Shown here: positions 51,956-61,479 of the stretch, piece by piece | How the letters are laid out: each line of letters begins with the position of its first letter | How positions within the stretch are numbered: position 1 is the stretch's first letter | NCBI GenBank assembly: GCA_041166085.1 | Contig: JBEEFP010000001.1 | Coordinates: 38,711 to 102,710, forward strand | Origin: JBEEFP01 sp041166085 | GTDB taxonomy: Bacteria; Actinomycetota; Acidimicrobiia; Acidimicrobiales; JAFATL01 | Length of the DNA stretch: 64,000 nt | Direction of reading: 5' to 3' | The notes under the pieces: generated by a model | Told to the model about the DNA's origin: nothing | Seen by the model: only the letters and a program-made list of their open reading frames with translations | Database searches by the model: none | Program-made: the position numbers and the translations under genes

Positions 51956-51971
51956 GGTTTCCCGTGAAACC
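51956..51971. promoter_or_regulatory. parS site 2
   Basis: GGTTTCCCGTGAAACC keeps both parS arms and lies 33 bases from site 1, directly after the rsmG stop. A pair of sites this close would be bound by the same ParB cluster. Confidence 0.85.
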
Positions 51972-52553
51972 TCAGCTGGGGCGTCGCCGCGGACGGTCGG
52001 CAGGGTACGGCGCGGTCTGGACCAGACGCCGGATCGCACCGCTGCACCCCCCATCCCGGAGGCCCAGTGCGGCGAGCGTCGGACCGGGCCAGCGTTCCTC
52101 ACCGGACGGCGGGTCCGACACCAGGAGCAGGCCGTGCAGGCGCAGGAACGCCGCCCCGCATTCCGCCGTCCAGGCCGGAGGTCCGAAGCTCCGAGCGGTC
52201 ACGACGTCGAAGCGTTCCCGCAGGGAGGGGTCGTGGCCCGCCTGCTCCGCCCGCGCCGTGCGCACCTCGACCCGGGCCTGCAAGCCGAGGGTGATCACCG
52301 CCCGGCGAAGGAACGCGGTTCGGCGCACGCTGGCATCGAGGAGCACGGCCTCGCTCGTCGGCCAGGCCACGGCGAGGATCAGTCCAGGCACGCCGCCGCC
52401 GCTCCCGAGGTCCAGAAAGCGCGAGGGCGCGGTCGTGACCGCGCCCGAGAAGCCCTCGGCGTGGGTGAGGTGACCCTCGACCGGCCCGGGTCCGAGGAAC
52501 CCGAGCTGCTTGGCCTCGCGCAGCACCACCTCCAGCGGGGGAGCTGCGCCCAC
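51972..52553 (-). CDS. rsmG: 16S rRNA (guanine-N7) methyltransferase RsmG
   Basis: A 193-residue methyltransferase with the SAM motif FLDLGSGGGVPGLILA and the DVVTARSFGPPAW segment typical of RsmG/GidB, which methylates G527 of 16S rRNA. GTG start 2 bases after the khpB stop. Loss of this enzyme gives low-level streptomycin resistance in other bacteria; here the gene is intact. Confidence 0.92.
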   Translation of the reverse strand: MGAAPPLEVVLREAKQLGFLGPGPVEGHLTHAEGFSGAVTTAPSRFLDLGSGGGVPGLILAVAWPTSEAVLLDASVRRTAFLRRAVITLGLQARVEVRTARAEQAGHDPSLRERFDVVTARSFGPPAWTAECGAAFLRLHGLLLVSDPPSGEERWPGPTLAALGLRDGGCSGAIRRLVQTAPYPADRPRRRPS

Positions 52554-52555
52554 GG

Positions 52556-53419
52556 TCAGCCGACCGGGAGGATCACCACTCGACGACGGGGTTCCTCGCC
52601 CTCCGACGTGGTTTCGACGCCATCGATGTCGTTGACGGTGTCGTGCACCACCTTGCGGTCGGCGGGGCTCATGGGCTCGAGCGCCCGGGCGCGGCCCGAC
52701 GCCTTGACCTCGTCGGCGACTTGGAGGGTGAAGCGCGAGAGCGCCTCCCGGCGTGCCTGGCGGTACCCGCCCACGTCCACCAGGAGTCGACCGTTTCGTC
52801 CGCCCGTCTTGCGCTGGACGACGGTGCGCGCCAGCTCCTGAACTGCCGAGAGCGTGGCGCCCTTCGGGCCGATCAGCAGCCCGAGGTCCTCGCCCACGAT
52901 GGCCAGCTCGACCGTGTCCTCGTCGATGGGCCGCACCTCGACGGTGGCCTGTGCCTGGAATCGCTCGACGAGCCCGGCCAGGAACTCCCGAGCGACCTCG
53001 GCCTGTTGCTCCATCGGCACGTCCTCGCCCATGCTTCCTCCGTCGTCATTGGCCCGCTGCCGCGGCTGCCGAGTGCGTTCCCGGGGCGGGCGTTCGGCCC
53101 GCGGCTCGTCCACCGTCGCCACCTCGCCGCCGCTGGTGCGGCCACCACTTCGGTCGCCTCCCCTGTCCCCGCCACGGTCGCCGGGACGCTCGCTGCGCCG
53201 CCGTCGAGGGCGGCGCTCCTCCTTGGGGCGCGGGCGCGTCGGGCGCACCCGGGCGCGCACCCGCGCCTCTGACCGCAGCCGTCCGAACAGCCCGCTCTTG
53301 GGCTCCTCGAGCACCTCGAACTCCGCGTCCTGTTCGTCCACACCCAGCTGATCGAGGGCCGCATCCTTGGCCTCTTCGATCGTCCGTCCTGTCGTCTCAA
53401 CCCATTCCATGCCGCTCAT
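52556..53419 (-). CDS. khpB: RNA-binding protein KhpB (Jag)
   Basis: A 287-residue protein: Jag-N domain (1-50, TGRTIEEAKDAALDQLGV), a highly charged Arg/Gly linker (55-140), a KH domain with LLIGPKGATLSAVQELAR, and an R3H domain (YRQARREALSRF). It is a small-RNA/mRNA-binding regulator of cell division in Firmicutes. The ATG overlaps the yidC stop (ATGA). Confidence 0.92.
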   Translation of the reverse strand: MSGMEWVETTGRTIEEAKDAALDQLGVDEQDAEFEVLEEPKSGLFGRLRSEARVRARVRPTRPRPKEERRPRRRRSERPGDRGGDRGGDRSGGRTSGGEVATVDEPRAERPPRERTRQPRQRANDDGGSMGEDVPMEQQAEVAREFLAGLVERFQAQATVEVRPIDEDTVELAIVGEDLGLLIGPKGATLSAVQELARTVVQRKTGGRNGRLLVDVGGYRQARREALSRFTLQVADEVKASGRARALEPMSPADRKVVHDTVNDIDGVETTSEGEEPRRRVVILPVG

Positions 53420-54312
53420 CGACCCTTCCGACGCTTCTTGCTACGGGACCGGTTCTGTTGGCCGCGGCGCTGCGCGGCGCCTTGGCCGTTGCCGGCGGTT
53501 TCCTTGGGGACCTCGCGCTGACCGTTGCGGGCCGGCTTCTTCAGCTCGACCGCCTTCGCTTCGACCTCCCGAACCTCCTTGTCGATCGCCGTCTTCAGCT
53601 GGGGATCGAACTTGTACATGAGCCCCTGCTGGGCGACGCGGAAGAGGTTGGAGACGATGAAGTACACGACAACACCTGCCGGGATGTTCAGCGAGATGAA
53701 GCCGAACAGCACCGGGAAGATCTTCTGCATCATCTGGGCCTGGGCGTTGGCCTGGGCCGCCTGGGCCGACTGGCGTGAGGTCATCTGGCGTGCCTGGTAG
53801 AAGCCGGTGGCCACGACCAACCCCACCATCAGGTAGTACGGCCACGCGTGGCCGAGCCCACCACCGACATTGCTGGCAGATCTTGCCAGGTCGATGCCGA
53901 ACTCCTTCATGTGCCCGAAGCCGTCGTGCTGGATGGCCTTGTAGAGATCGGAGGAGTGCTTGATGTACTTCGGGCCGTGGCCGTCCACGAGGCCGTGGAT
54001 GACCCGGTACATGATGATGAACACCGGCATCTGCAGGAGCATCGGGAGGCACCCGCCGAGCGGGTTGATCGAGTGCTCCTTGTAGAAGGCCATCATGGCC
54101 TCGTTGAGCGCTTGGCGGTCGCCCTTGTGCTGGTTCTGGAGCTTCTTGATCTCCGGTTGCAGGCGCTGCAGCGCCAGCATCGAGCGGGTGCTCTTCACCG
54201 TGAGCGGCGCCAGGACGATCATCACCGTGAGCGTGAGCATCGCGATGGCGAAGACGTAGCTGTGGGTGAGGCTGAAGTAGAAGGCGAGCAGTCCCGCGAG
54301 CGGGTCAAACAT
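53416..54312 (-). CDS. yidC: Membrane protein insertase YidC
   Basis: A 298-residue insertase of the Oxa1 type without the large periplasmic domain. TM regions frame the conserved cytoplasmic loop QRLQPEIKKLQNQHKGDRQALNEAMMAFYKEHSINPLGGCLPMLLQMPVFI; the C-terminal tail is strongly basic and would contact ribosomes. The stop overlaps the khpB start. Confidence 0.95.
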   Translation of the reverse strand: MFDPLAGLLAFYFSLTHSYVFAIAMLTLTVMIVLAPLTVKSTRSMLALQRLQPEIKKLQNQHKGDRQALNEAMMAFYKEHSINPLGGCLPMLLQMPVFIIMYRVIHGLVDGHGPKYIKHSSDLYKAIQHDGFGHMKEFGIDLARSASNVGGGLGHAWPYYLMVGLVVATGFYQARQMTSRQSAQAAQANAQAQMMQKIFPVLFGFISLNIPAGVVVYFIVSNLFRVAQQGLMYKFDPQLKTAIDKEVREVEAKAVELKKPARNGQREVPKETAGNGQGAAQRRGQQNRSRSKKRRKGR

Positions 54313-54321
54313 GGGTGGTCC

Positions 54322-54540
54322 TCATTCCGGGACGGGATCGACGCCGTGGCCACCCCATGGGTGGCAACGGCCGAGGCGGCGGGCGGCCAACCAGCCGCCG
54401 CGCAGGGCACCATGGCGCTCGACGGCTTCGAGGGCGTAGTGCGAGCAACTGGGCCAGTAACGACACGGGGAGGGGCGACCGGCCCGGATGCGCTGGTACC
54501 CGCGGATGGCGAGGGTCATCAGGCGCGCGGCCGGACTCAC
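54322..54540 (-). CDS. yidD: Membrane protein insertion efficiency factor YidD
   Basis: A 72-residue YidD with the signature RGYQRIRAGRPSPCRYWPSCSHYALEAVERHGALRGG and RCHPWGGHGVDPVPE. It promotes insertion through YidC, its downstream neighbour. GTG start overlaps the rnpA stop (GTGA). Confidence 0.94.
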   Translation of the reverse strand: MSPAARLMTLAIRGYQRIRAGRPSPCRYWPSCSHYALEAVERHGALRGGWLAARRLGRCHPWGGHGVDPVPE

Positions 54541-54860
54541 GGCGCCACCGCTTGCAGGGCCTCGACCACGATCGCCTTCAACTCTCCGTAGGACATGGCG
54601 CCCGCTTCTGGCGCGGCGCCGATCAGGTATGCACCCGGCTGGAGCTCGGAGACCATCTCCGCGGCGATGGCCCGAAGCCGCCGGCGCAGCCGGTTCCGTT
54701 CGACAGCTCCTCCGACCCGACGACCCACTGCGAACCCGATCCGCGGCGGGTCGGGGGAGACGCCGGCAGTGAAGGTTACCGATACCGGACCCCTGCGTAC
54801 ACGCCGGCCGCGTTCTCGCAGGTCAGCGAAGGTGGACCGGTCGCGGATGCGCCAGATCAG
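54537..54860 (-). CDS. rnpA: RNase P protein component
   Basis: A 107-residue RnpA. The core RIGFAVGRRVGGAVERNRLRRRLRAI holds the RNR motif that binds RNase P RNA. The only sensible start is a CTG at 54860 overlapping the rpmH stop as CTGA, giving the N terminus M-IWRIRDRSTFADLRERG; no ATG, GTG or TTG lies in frame between the preceding in-frame region and the conserved core. Confidence 0.88.
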   Translation of the reverse strand: MIWRIRDRSTFADLRERGRRVRRGPVSVTFTAGVSPDPPRIGFAVGRRVGGAVERNRLRRRLRAIAAEMVSELQPGAYLIGAAPEAGAMSYGELKAIVVEALQAVAP

Positions 54861-54991
54861 GCCGAGAGACGAGCGCGGCCCTTGCGCCGGCGCGCCTGCA
54901 GGATGGCCCGGCCGGCCCGCGTCGACATGCGGTGACGAAACCCGTGGTTCTTGGCGCGCTTGCGCTTGTTGGGCTGGAACGTGCGCTTCAC
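54857..54991 (-). CDS. rpmH: 50S ribosomal protein bL34
   Basis: A 44-residue bL34 with RTFQPNKRKRAKNHGFRHRM and TRAGRAILQARRRKGRARLSA. GTG start, with AGGAGG upstream. The open frame continues upstream, but those 17 residues lie outside the family. First gene of the rpmH-rnpA-yidD-yidC-khpB-rsmG cluster, divergent from dnaA. Confidence 0.94.
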   Translation of the reverse strand: MKRTFQPNKRKRAKNHGFRHRMSTRAGRAILQARRRKGRARLSA

Positions 54992-55151
54992 ATCGGCCTC
55001 CTGGAGGTGCGCAGCGTACCGGGTGCACGACACCCGAGCCAACGGGCGGGCGCGTCGTTGCAGGTCCCGTACTTTTCCCCAGGGACCTATTTCGACCGGA
55101 GGGGCCCGGTGCTACGGTCCGTCGTCTCGCCCTCGTCGCGTGTTGCAAGAG

Positions 55152-55215
55152 CGGACTCGTGCTTCCCCCGAGTCCGTGACCAGCGATGAAGACGGTGCTC
55201 AGTCGGATATCCACA
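55152..55215. promoter_or_regulatory. rpmH-dnaA intergenic control region with hairpin and DnaA-box-like site
   Basis: In the 274-base gap between rpmH and dnaA, a perfect 8-bp hairpin (55152-55159/55169-55176) lies upstream of a DnaA-box-like ATATCCACA (55207-55215); an inverse TTGTGGACG follows at 55229. DnaA commonly represses its own promoter through such sites. The rest of the gap holds the rpmH ribosome site and no gene. Confidence 0.45.
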
Positions 55216-55265
55216 GGTGTGGAACAGGTTGTGGACGACCTGTCCTCGGGGAGGCGGAACCGCTG

Positions 55266-56636
55266 GTGACGGACGCAGGACAGCTGTGGAAGGTGTGTGC
55301 GGAGACCCTGCACGACCAGGTCACCGACGCCACGTGGAAGACGTGGTTCGAGGCCGTCACACCGGTGGATCTGCACGACGACTGCTTCGTGCTGGCGGTG
55401 CCGAGCTCGCTCATGAAGGAGCGGCTCGAGGGCAGATATCTGGGACTCATCGAACATGCCGTGGCGGGAGCCAGGGGTGGACCGGCGGAGATCCGCATCG
55501 AGGTGCGCACCGATGTGTGGGCCGACGCCGCCGAGCCGGGCACCGATCGGGTCCACCCGCCGACAGCGTCGCCCGCGCACCGGGTCGCCGGATCGGACCG
55601 CATCGTCGAGGCCCCACTCAATCCCCGCTACCAGTTCGACGCCTTCGTCATCGGCTCGTCGAACCGCTTCGCACACGCCGCCTGCCTCGCCGTCGCCGAG
55701 AACCCGGCTGGGAGTTACAACCCGCTGTTCATCCACGGCGGGTCCGGCCTCGGCAAGACGCACCTGCTGCACGCCATCGGCAACTACGTGCGCGAGAACT
55801 TTCCGTCCCGTCACGTGCGGTACGTCTCCACCGAGACGTTCATGAACGAGTTCGTCGACGCCATCAGGACCAACACCACCATCGCCTTCAAGCGGCGCTA
55901 TCGCGACTGCGACGTCCTGCTCGTCGACGACATCCAGTTCATGGAGAACAAGGAGAGCCTCCAGGAGGAGTTCTTCCACACCTTCAACCACCTCTACGGC
56001 GCCAACCGTCAGATCGTCCTGACCTCGGACCGCCCTCCCAAGTCCATCGCGACGCTCGAGGACCGACTCCAGAGTCGCTTCCTCTCCGGCCTGATCACCG
56101 ACGTGCAGCCGCCCGAGCTCGAGACCCGGCTCGCCATCCTGCGGAAGAAGGCCTACGACGAGCGGGCCCATGTCCCCGACGAGGTCCTCGAGCTCATCGC
56201 GACCCACGTGAAGGACAACATCCGCGAGCTGGAAGGGGCCCTCATCCGGGTCTCCGCCTTCGCCAGCCTCAACCGTGAGCCGCTCAGCATCGAGCTCGCG
56301 CAGCGGGTGCTCGCCGACATCCTCTCGGCCAGCGAACCTCGGCGCATCACACCCCAGGTCATCCTCGAGGCAACGTCCGACACCTTCGGCTTCAGCATCG
56401 AGGAGCTCCGCGGCGCCAGCCGGCGGCGGCCCCTCGTGACCGCGCGCCAGATCGGGATGTACGTCTTCCGCGAGCTCACCGACTTCAGCTACCCCGCCAT
56501 CGCCCGCGAGTTCGGGGGGCGGGATCACACGACAGTGATCCACGCCGTCGAGAAGATCACCGGGCTCATGAAGGAGCGGCGCCAGATCTACGACCAGGTC
56601 ACCGCCCTCATCCATCGCATCAAGAGCCGTGCATAA
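55266..56636 (+). CDS. dnaA: Chromosomal replication initiator DnaA
   Basis: A 456-residue DnaA. Domain I (1-85), short linker, AAA+ domain with Walker A HGGSGLGKTHLL (158-169) and Walker B VLLVDDIQF, sensor motifs LEDRLQSRFLSGL, and the domain IV DNA-binding signature GGRDHTTVIHAVEKI. It unwinds oriC. GTG start, GGGAGG about 11 bases upstream. Domain II is shorter than in streptomycetes. Confidence 0.97.
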   Translation: MTDAGQLWKVCAETLHDQVTDATWKTWFEAVTPVDLHDDCFVLAVPSSLMKERLEGRYLGLIEHAVAGARGGPAEIRIEVRTDVWADAAEPGTDRVHPPTASPAHRVAGSDRIVEAPLNPRYQFDAFVIGSSNRFAHAACLAVAENPAGSYNPLFIHGGSGLGKTHLLHAIGNYVRENFPSRHVRYVSTETFMNEFVDAIRTNTTIAFKRRYRDCDVLLVDDIQFMENKESLQEEFFHTFNHLYGANRQIVLTSDRPPKSIATLEDRLQSRFLSGLITDVQPPELETRLAILRKKAYDERAHVPDEVLELIATHVKDNIRELEGALIRVSAFASLNREPLSIELAQRVLADILSASEPRRITPQVILEATSDTFGFSIEELRGASRRRPLVTARQIGMYVFRELTDFSYPAIAREFGGRDHTTVIHAVEKITGLMKERRQIYDQVTALIHRIKSRA

Positions 56637-56867
56637 CGTGCCTGGGGCCATGGGCACAGCAGTGTGTCGGAGCTTTGTGATTTCGGTGGATGGGAGAGAG
56701 ATGTCCACCGGCATCGCGGTGCTCTGTCACACCCTCATGGGATCCTGGGGAAACCACAGTCGCACCCGACGGTCCGTCTGACCTGCGGGTACGCCCGGTT
56801 GTCCACAATCCACACCCCTTACTACTGCTCCCAAGAATCATCTTCATAGAAAGACAGGAAGGCGCTT
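56637..56867. other. Candidate oriC (dnaA-dnaN intergenic region)
   Basis: The 231-base gap holds one perfect actinobacterial DnaA box TTGTCCACA (56799-56807), an overlapping CAATCCACA (56806-56814), and an ATGTCCACC-like site at 56701-56709. A locally A/T-rich stretch (about 56817-56862) next to the boxes could be the unwinding element. It is compact compared with Streptomyces; sites upstream of dnaA may complete the origin. Confidence 0.55.
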
Positions 56868-57971
56868 GTGAAGCTTCGTTGCGAACGAGACGTGCTCGTC
56901 GAGGCACTGAGCACCGCTGGGCGAGCCGTGTCCAGCCGGGGTGGGGCACTGCCTGTGCTCCAGGGTGTGCGCCTCGAGGTGGCAGGTGACGAGCTCAGGT
57001 TGGCCGGCAGCGACCTCGACCTGACCATCCAGGTCGGTGCACCGGTCAGCGGCCAGGAGGACGGAGTCTGTGTGATCCCCGCCCGCCTGGCGGCCGACAT
57101 CGTGCGGGCCCTCGAGCCCGGCGCAGTCCAGATCGAGACCGATGACGACGAGGCGCGCATCGCGTCCGGGCGCTCCCAGTTCGCCGTCCGGGCGCTGCCG
57201 GCCGATGAGTTCCCGCGGCTGCCCGCCAGCGCTGGGGATGCGGTGACGCTTTCCGGCACCGACTTCGCCGAGGCCCTGCGCCAAGTCGTCCGCGCTGCCA
57301 GCAGCGACGACGCCCGCCCCGTGCTCACGGGCGTGCTGATGGCAGCCGAGGACCCGGGTCTGCGACTGGTGGCAACCGACTCCTACCGTCTGGCCGTGCG
57401 CGACCTGCCCGGCGCCAGCGTCCTGCGCGAGGGCCAGAAGGTCTTGATCCCGTCGCGCGCCCTCACCGAACTGCAACGGTTGGTGTCCGGCGAGGGCACC
57501 GCCGAGGTCACCCTTCGGCTCGGCGAGCACGACGCCACCTTCGAGGTGGGTGAGGTGCGGCTGACGACACGCCTGATCGAGGGCGAGTTCCCGAACTACC
57601 GCCAGCTCATCCCGGCCAGCTACCCGAACCGGCTCATCGTCGGGCGCGAGGGGCTCCTCGACGCGCTCCGGCGAGTGCGACTGCTGGTGCGTGACGCGAC
57701 GACGCCCGTCCGCATCGCGCTGCGGGCCGACGGTATCCAGCTGACCGTCGTGAGCACCGAGATCGGCCAGGCCACCGAAGACGTCGACGCCAAGTACGAG
57801 GGCGCCGAGATGACCGTCGCCTTCAACCCCGGCTACCTGATCGACGGGGTGGAGGCCATCACTGGCGACGAGGTCCTGCTCGAGACCCTCGACGCGTTGA
57901 AGCCGGCAACCCTGCGCTCCACCGAGGGCGGGGAGTACCTGTACCTCCTGATGCCGGTGCGGGTCCCGTAA
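56868..57971 (+). CDS. dnaN: DNA polymerase III sliding clamp (beta subunit)
   Basis: A 367-residue beta clamp with three repeated clamp domains; typical segments are RLVATDSYRLAV, IEGEFPNYRQLIP and a C-terminal YLYLLMPVRV that lines the partner-binding pocket. GTG start after CAGGAAGG. It forms a ring on DNA for the replicative polymerase. Followed by recF after 9 bases. Confidence 0.96.
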   Translation: MKLRCERDVLVEALSTAGRAVSSRGGALPVLQGVRLEVAGDELRLAGSDLDLTIQVGAPVSGQEDGVCVIPARLAADIVRALEPGAVQIETDDDEARIASGRSQFAVRALPADEFPRLPASAGDAVTLSGTDFAEALRQVVRAASSDDARPVLTGVLMAAEDPGLRLVATDSYRLAVRDLPGASVLREGQKVLIPSRALTELQRLVSGEGTAEVTLRLGEHDATFEVGEVRLTTRLIEGEFPNYRQLIPASYPNRLIVGREGLLDALRRVRLLVRDATTPVRIALRADGIQLTVVSTEIGQATEDVDAKYEGAEMTVAFNPGYLIDGVEAITGDEVLLETLDALKPATLRSTEGGEYLYLLMPVRVP

Positions 57972-57980
57972 GCCGAGACC

Positions 57981-59060
57981 ATGCACCTGCGCCGGCTCTG
58001 GCTGGCCGACTTCCGGAACTACACGACCGCCGACATCACGCCGGCGCCCGACGGGCTCACCGTGGTGCGGGGTGACAACGGTGAGGGGAAGACCAACCTT
58101 CTCGAGGCGGTGGGGTTCCTCGCCACCCTGTCGTCGTTCCGTGGCGTCCCGAACGAGGCGCTCGTGCGGGGCGGTGCCGATCGGGGCATCGTGCGGGCCG
58201 AGGCGGCGCGCGAGGGCAGGGAGCTGTTGCTCGAGGTGGAGATCCCGGCGTCCGGACGGGTCCGAGCCCAGGTCAATCGTCAGCCGCTGCGTCGGGCCGC
58301 CGAGCTCCTCGGCGCGCTGCGGACGTCGGTGTTCTCGCCCGACGACCTGGTGCTCGTGAAGGGCGGCCCCGCCGACCGCCGCCGCTACCTCGACGACCTG
58401 CTGGTCGCGTTGCACCCGCGGAACGAGGCCGTGCGGGGTGACGTCGAGAAGATCCTGCGCCAGCGCAACACCCTGCTCAAGCAGAGCGGCGGGCGCCTCG
58501 ACGCTGCCGCAGCGGCCACCCTCGACGTGTGGGACCTCCAGCTGGCCAGAGCAGGGGAGACGCTGGCGGCGGCGCGCGAGGAGCTCGTCACTCGCCTGCA
58601 ACCCGAACTGGCCAAGGCCTATGACCAGCTCGCGGGCGGCCCGGCGGACGTGGGCGCGGCATACACACGGTCATGGCGTGACTCGTTGTCGGACGCGCTC
58701 GTCGCGTCCCGCACCGACGACGTCCGCCGCGGCGTGACCCTCGTCGGCCCCCACCGTGACGAGCTGACCCTCGCCATCGGTGGTCTACCGGCCCGCACCC
58801 ACGCGTCGCAGGGGGAACAGCGGTCGCTCACTCTCGCCTTGCGCCTGGCCGGTCATCGTGCTGTCGCCGAGGCGGCTGGGAGTCCGCCGGTGCTGCTCCT
58901 CGACGACGTGTTCTCCGAGCTCGACCCCGATCGCAGTGATGCGCTCCTGGCGCATCTGCCGGCCGGGCAGGCCCTGCTCACCACCGCAGGTGCCTTGCCC
59001 ACTGGCGCGCGGCCCGACGTGGAGCTGCGCGTGGTGGACGGAAAGGTGCTCCCGTCATGA
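57981..59060 (+). CDS. recF: DNA replication/repair protein RecF
   Basis: A 359-residue SMC-like ATPase: Walker A GDNGEGKTNLLEAV, the ABC signature ASQGEQRSLTLALRLA and Walker B VLLLDDVFSELDPDR. It loads RecA at gaps with RecO/RecR. The stop overlaps the dciA start (ATGA). Confidence 0.95.
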   Translation: MHLRRLWLADFRNYTTADITPAPDGLTVVRGDNGEGKTNLLEAVGFLATLSSFRGVPNEALVRGGADRGIVRAEAAREGRELLLEVEIPASGRVRAQVNRQPLRRAAELLGALRTSVFSPDDLVLVKGGPADRRRYLDDLLVALHPRNEAVRGDVEKILRQRNTLLKQSGGRLDAAAAATLDVWDLQLARAGETLAAAREELVTRLQPELAKAYDQLAGGPADVGAAYTRSWRDSLSDALVASRTDDVRRGVTLVGPHRDELTLAIGGLPARTHASQGEQRSLTLALRLAGHRAVAEAAGSPPVLLLDDVFSELDPDRSDALLAHLPAGQALLTTAGALPTGARPDVELRVVDGKVLPS

Positions 59061-59386
59061 GTCGATGGAGACCGCTCCCGCCCGACCGCTCCGAGGCGGA
59101 GCCGCGCCGGGTGGGGGAGTCGCTCGACCGCGTGGCGAAGCGCATCGGGGCACCCGGCGCGCGCGTCCTCGGAGCAGTGTTCGGCCACTGGGACGACATC
59201 GTCGGCCCCGTCGTCGCGGCCCACGCTCGGCCTGTCGCGCTGCGCGACGGCGTGCTTCGAGTCGAGGTCGACGAGCCCGGCTGGGCCACCCAACTCCGCT
59301 ACCTCGCACCCGATGTGATCCGCCGCTGCGCCGAGGTCGCGGGGGCCGACGTCGTCGTCGCCGTCGACGTGAAAGTTGCACGTTAG
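59057..59386 (+). CDS. dciA: DciA-like DUF721 helicase loader
   Basis: A 109-residue DUF721/DciA protein in the place of Rv0004. The KH-like domain shows VFGHWDDIVGPVVAAHARPVALRDGVLRVEVDEPGWATQLRYLAPDVI. DciA loads the replicative helicase in bacteria lacking DnaC, consistent with the dnaB gene elsewhere in this window. It overlaps recF by 4 bases. Confidence 0.88.
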   Translation: MSRWRPLPPDRSEAEPRRVGESLDRVAKRIGAPGARVLGAVFGHWDDIVGPVVAAHARPVALRDGVLRVEVDEPGWATQLRYLAPDVIRRCAEVAGADVVVAVDVKVAR

Positions 59387-59513
59387 ACACCCCCTCGGAT
59401 CGTCGGGATTGTCACTCCCCTCTGGTACACTGACAACATTGCAATTCGGGCTTCTGACCAGCACTTTTGCGCCCCGAACTGCCCCGAAATCACCAGTGTG
59501 AAAGGTCGCGTCG

Positions 59514-61469
<1,956 letters not shown>

Positions 61470-61479
61470 GGACTGACTC

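Noticed and set aside
59426..59431. TACACT as a -10 box for gyrB
   Set aside because: The nearest TTGTCA is only 11 bases upstream, too close for a sigma-70 promoter, so I did not annotate a promoter.
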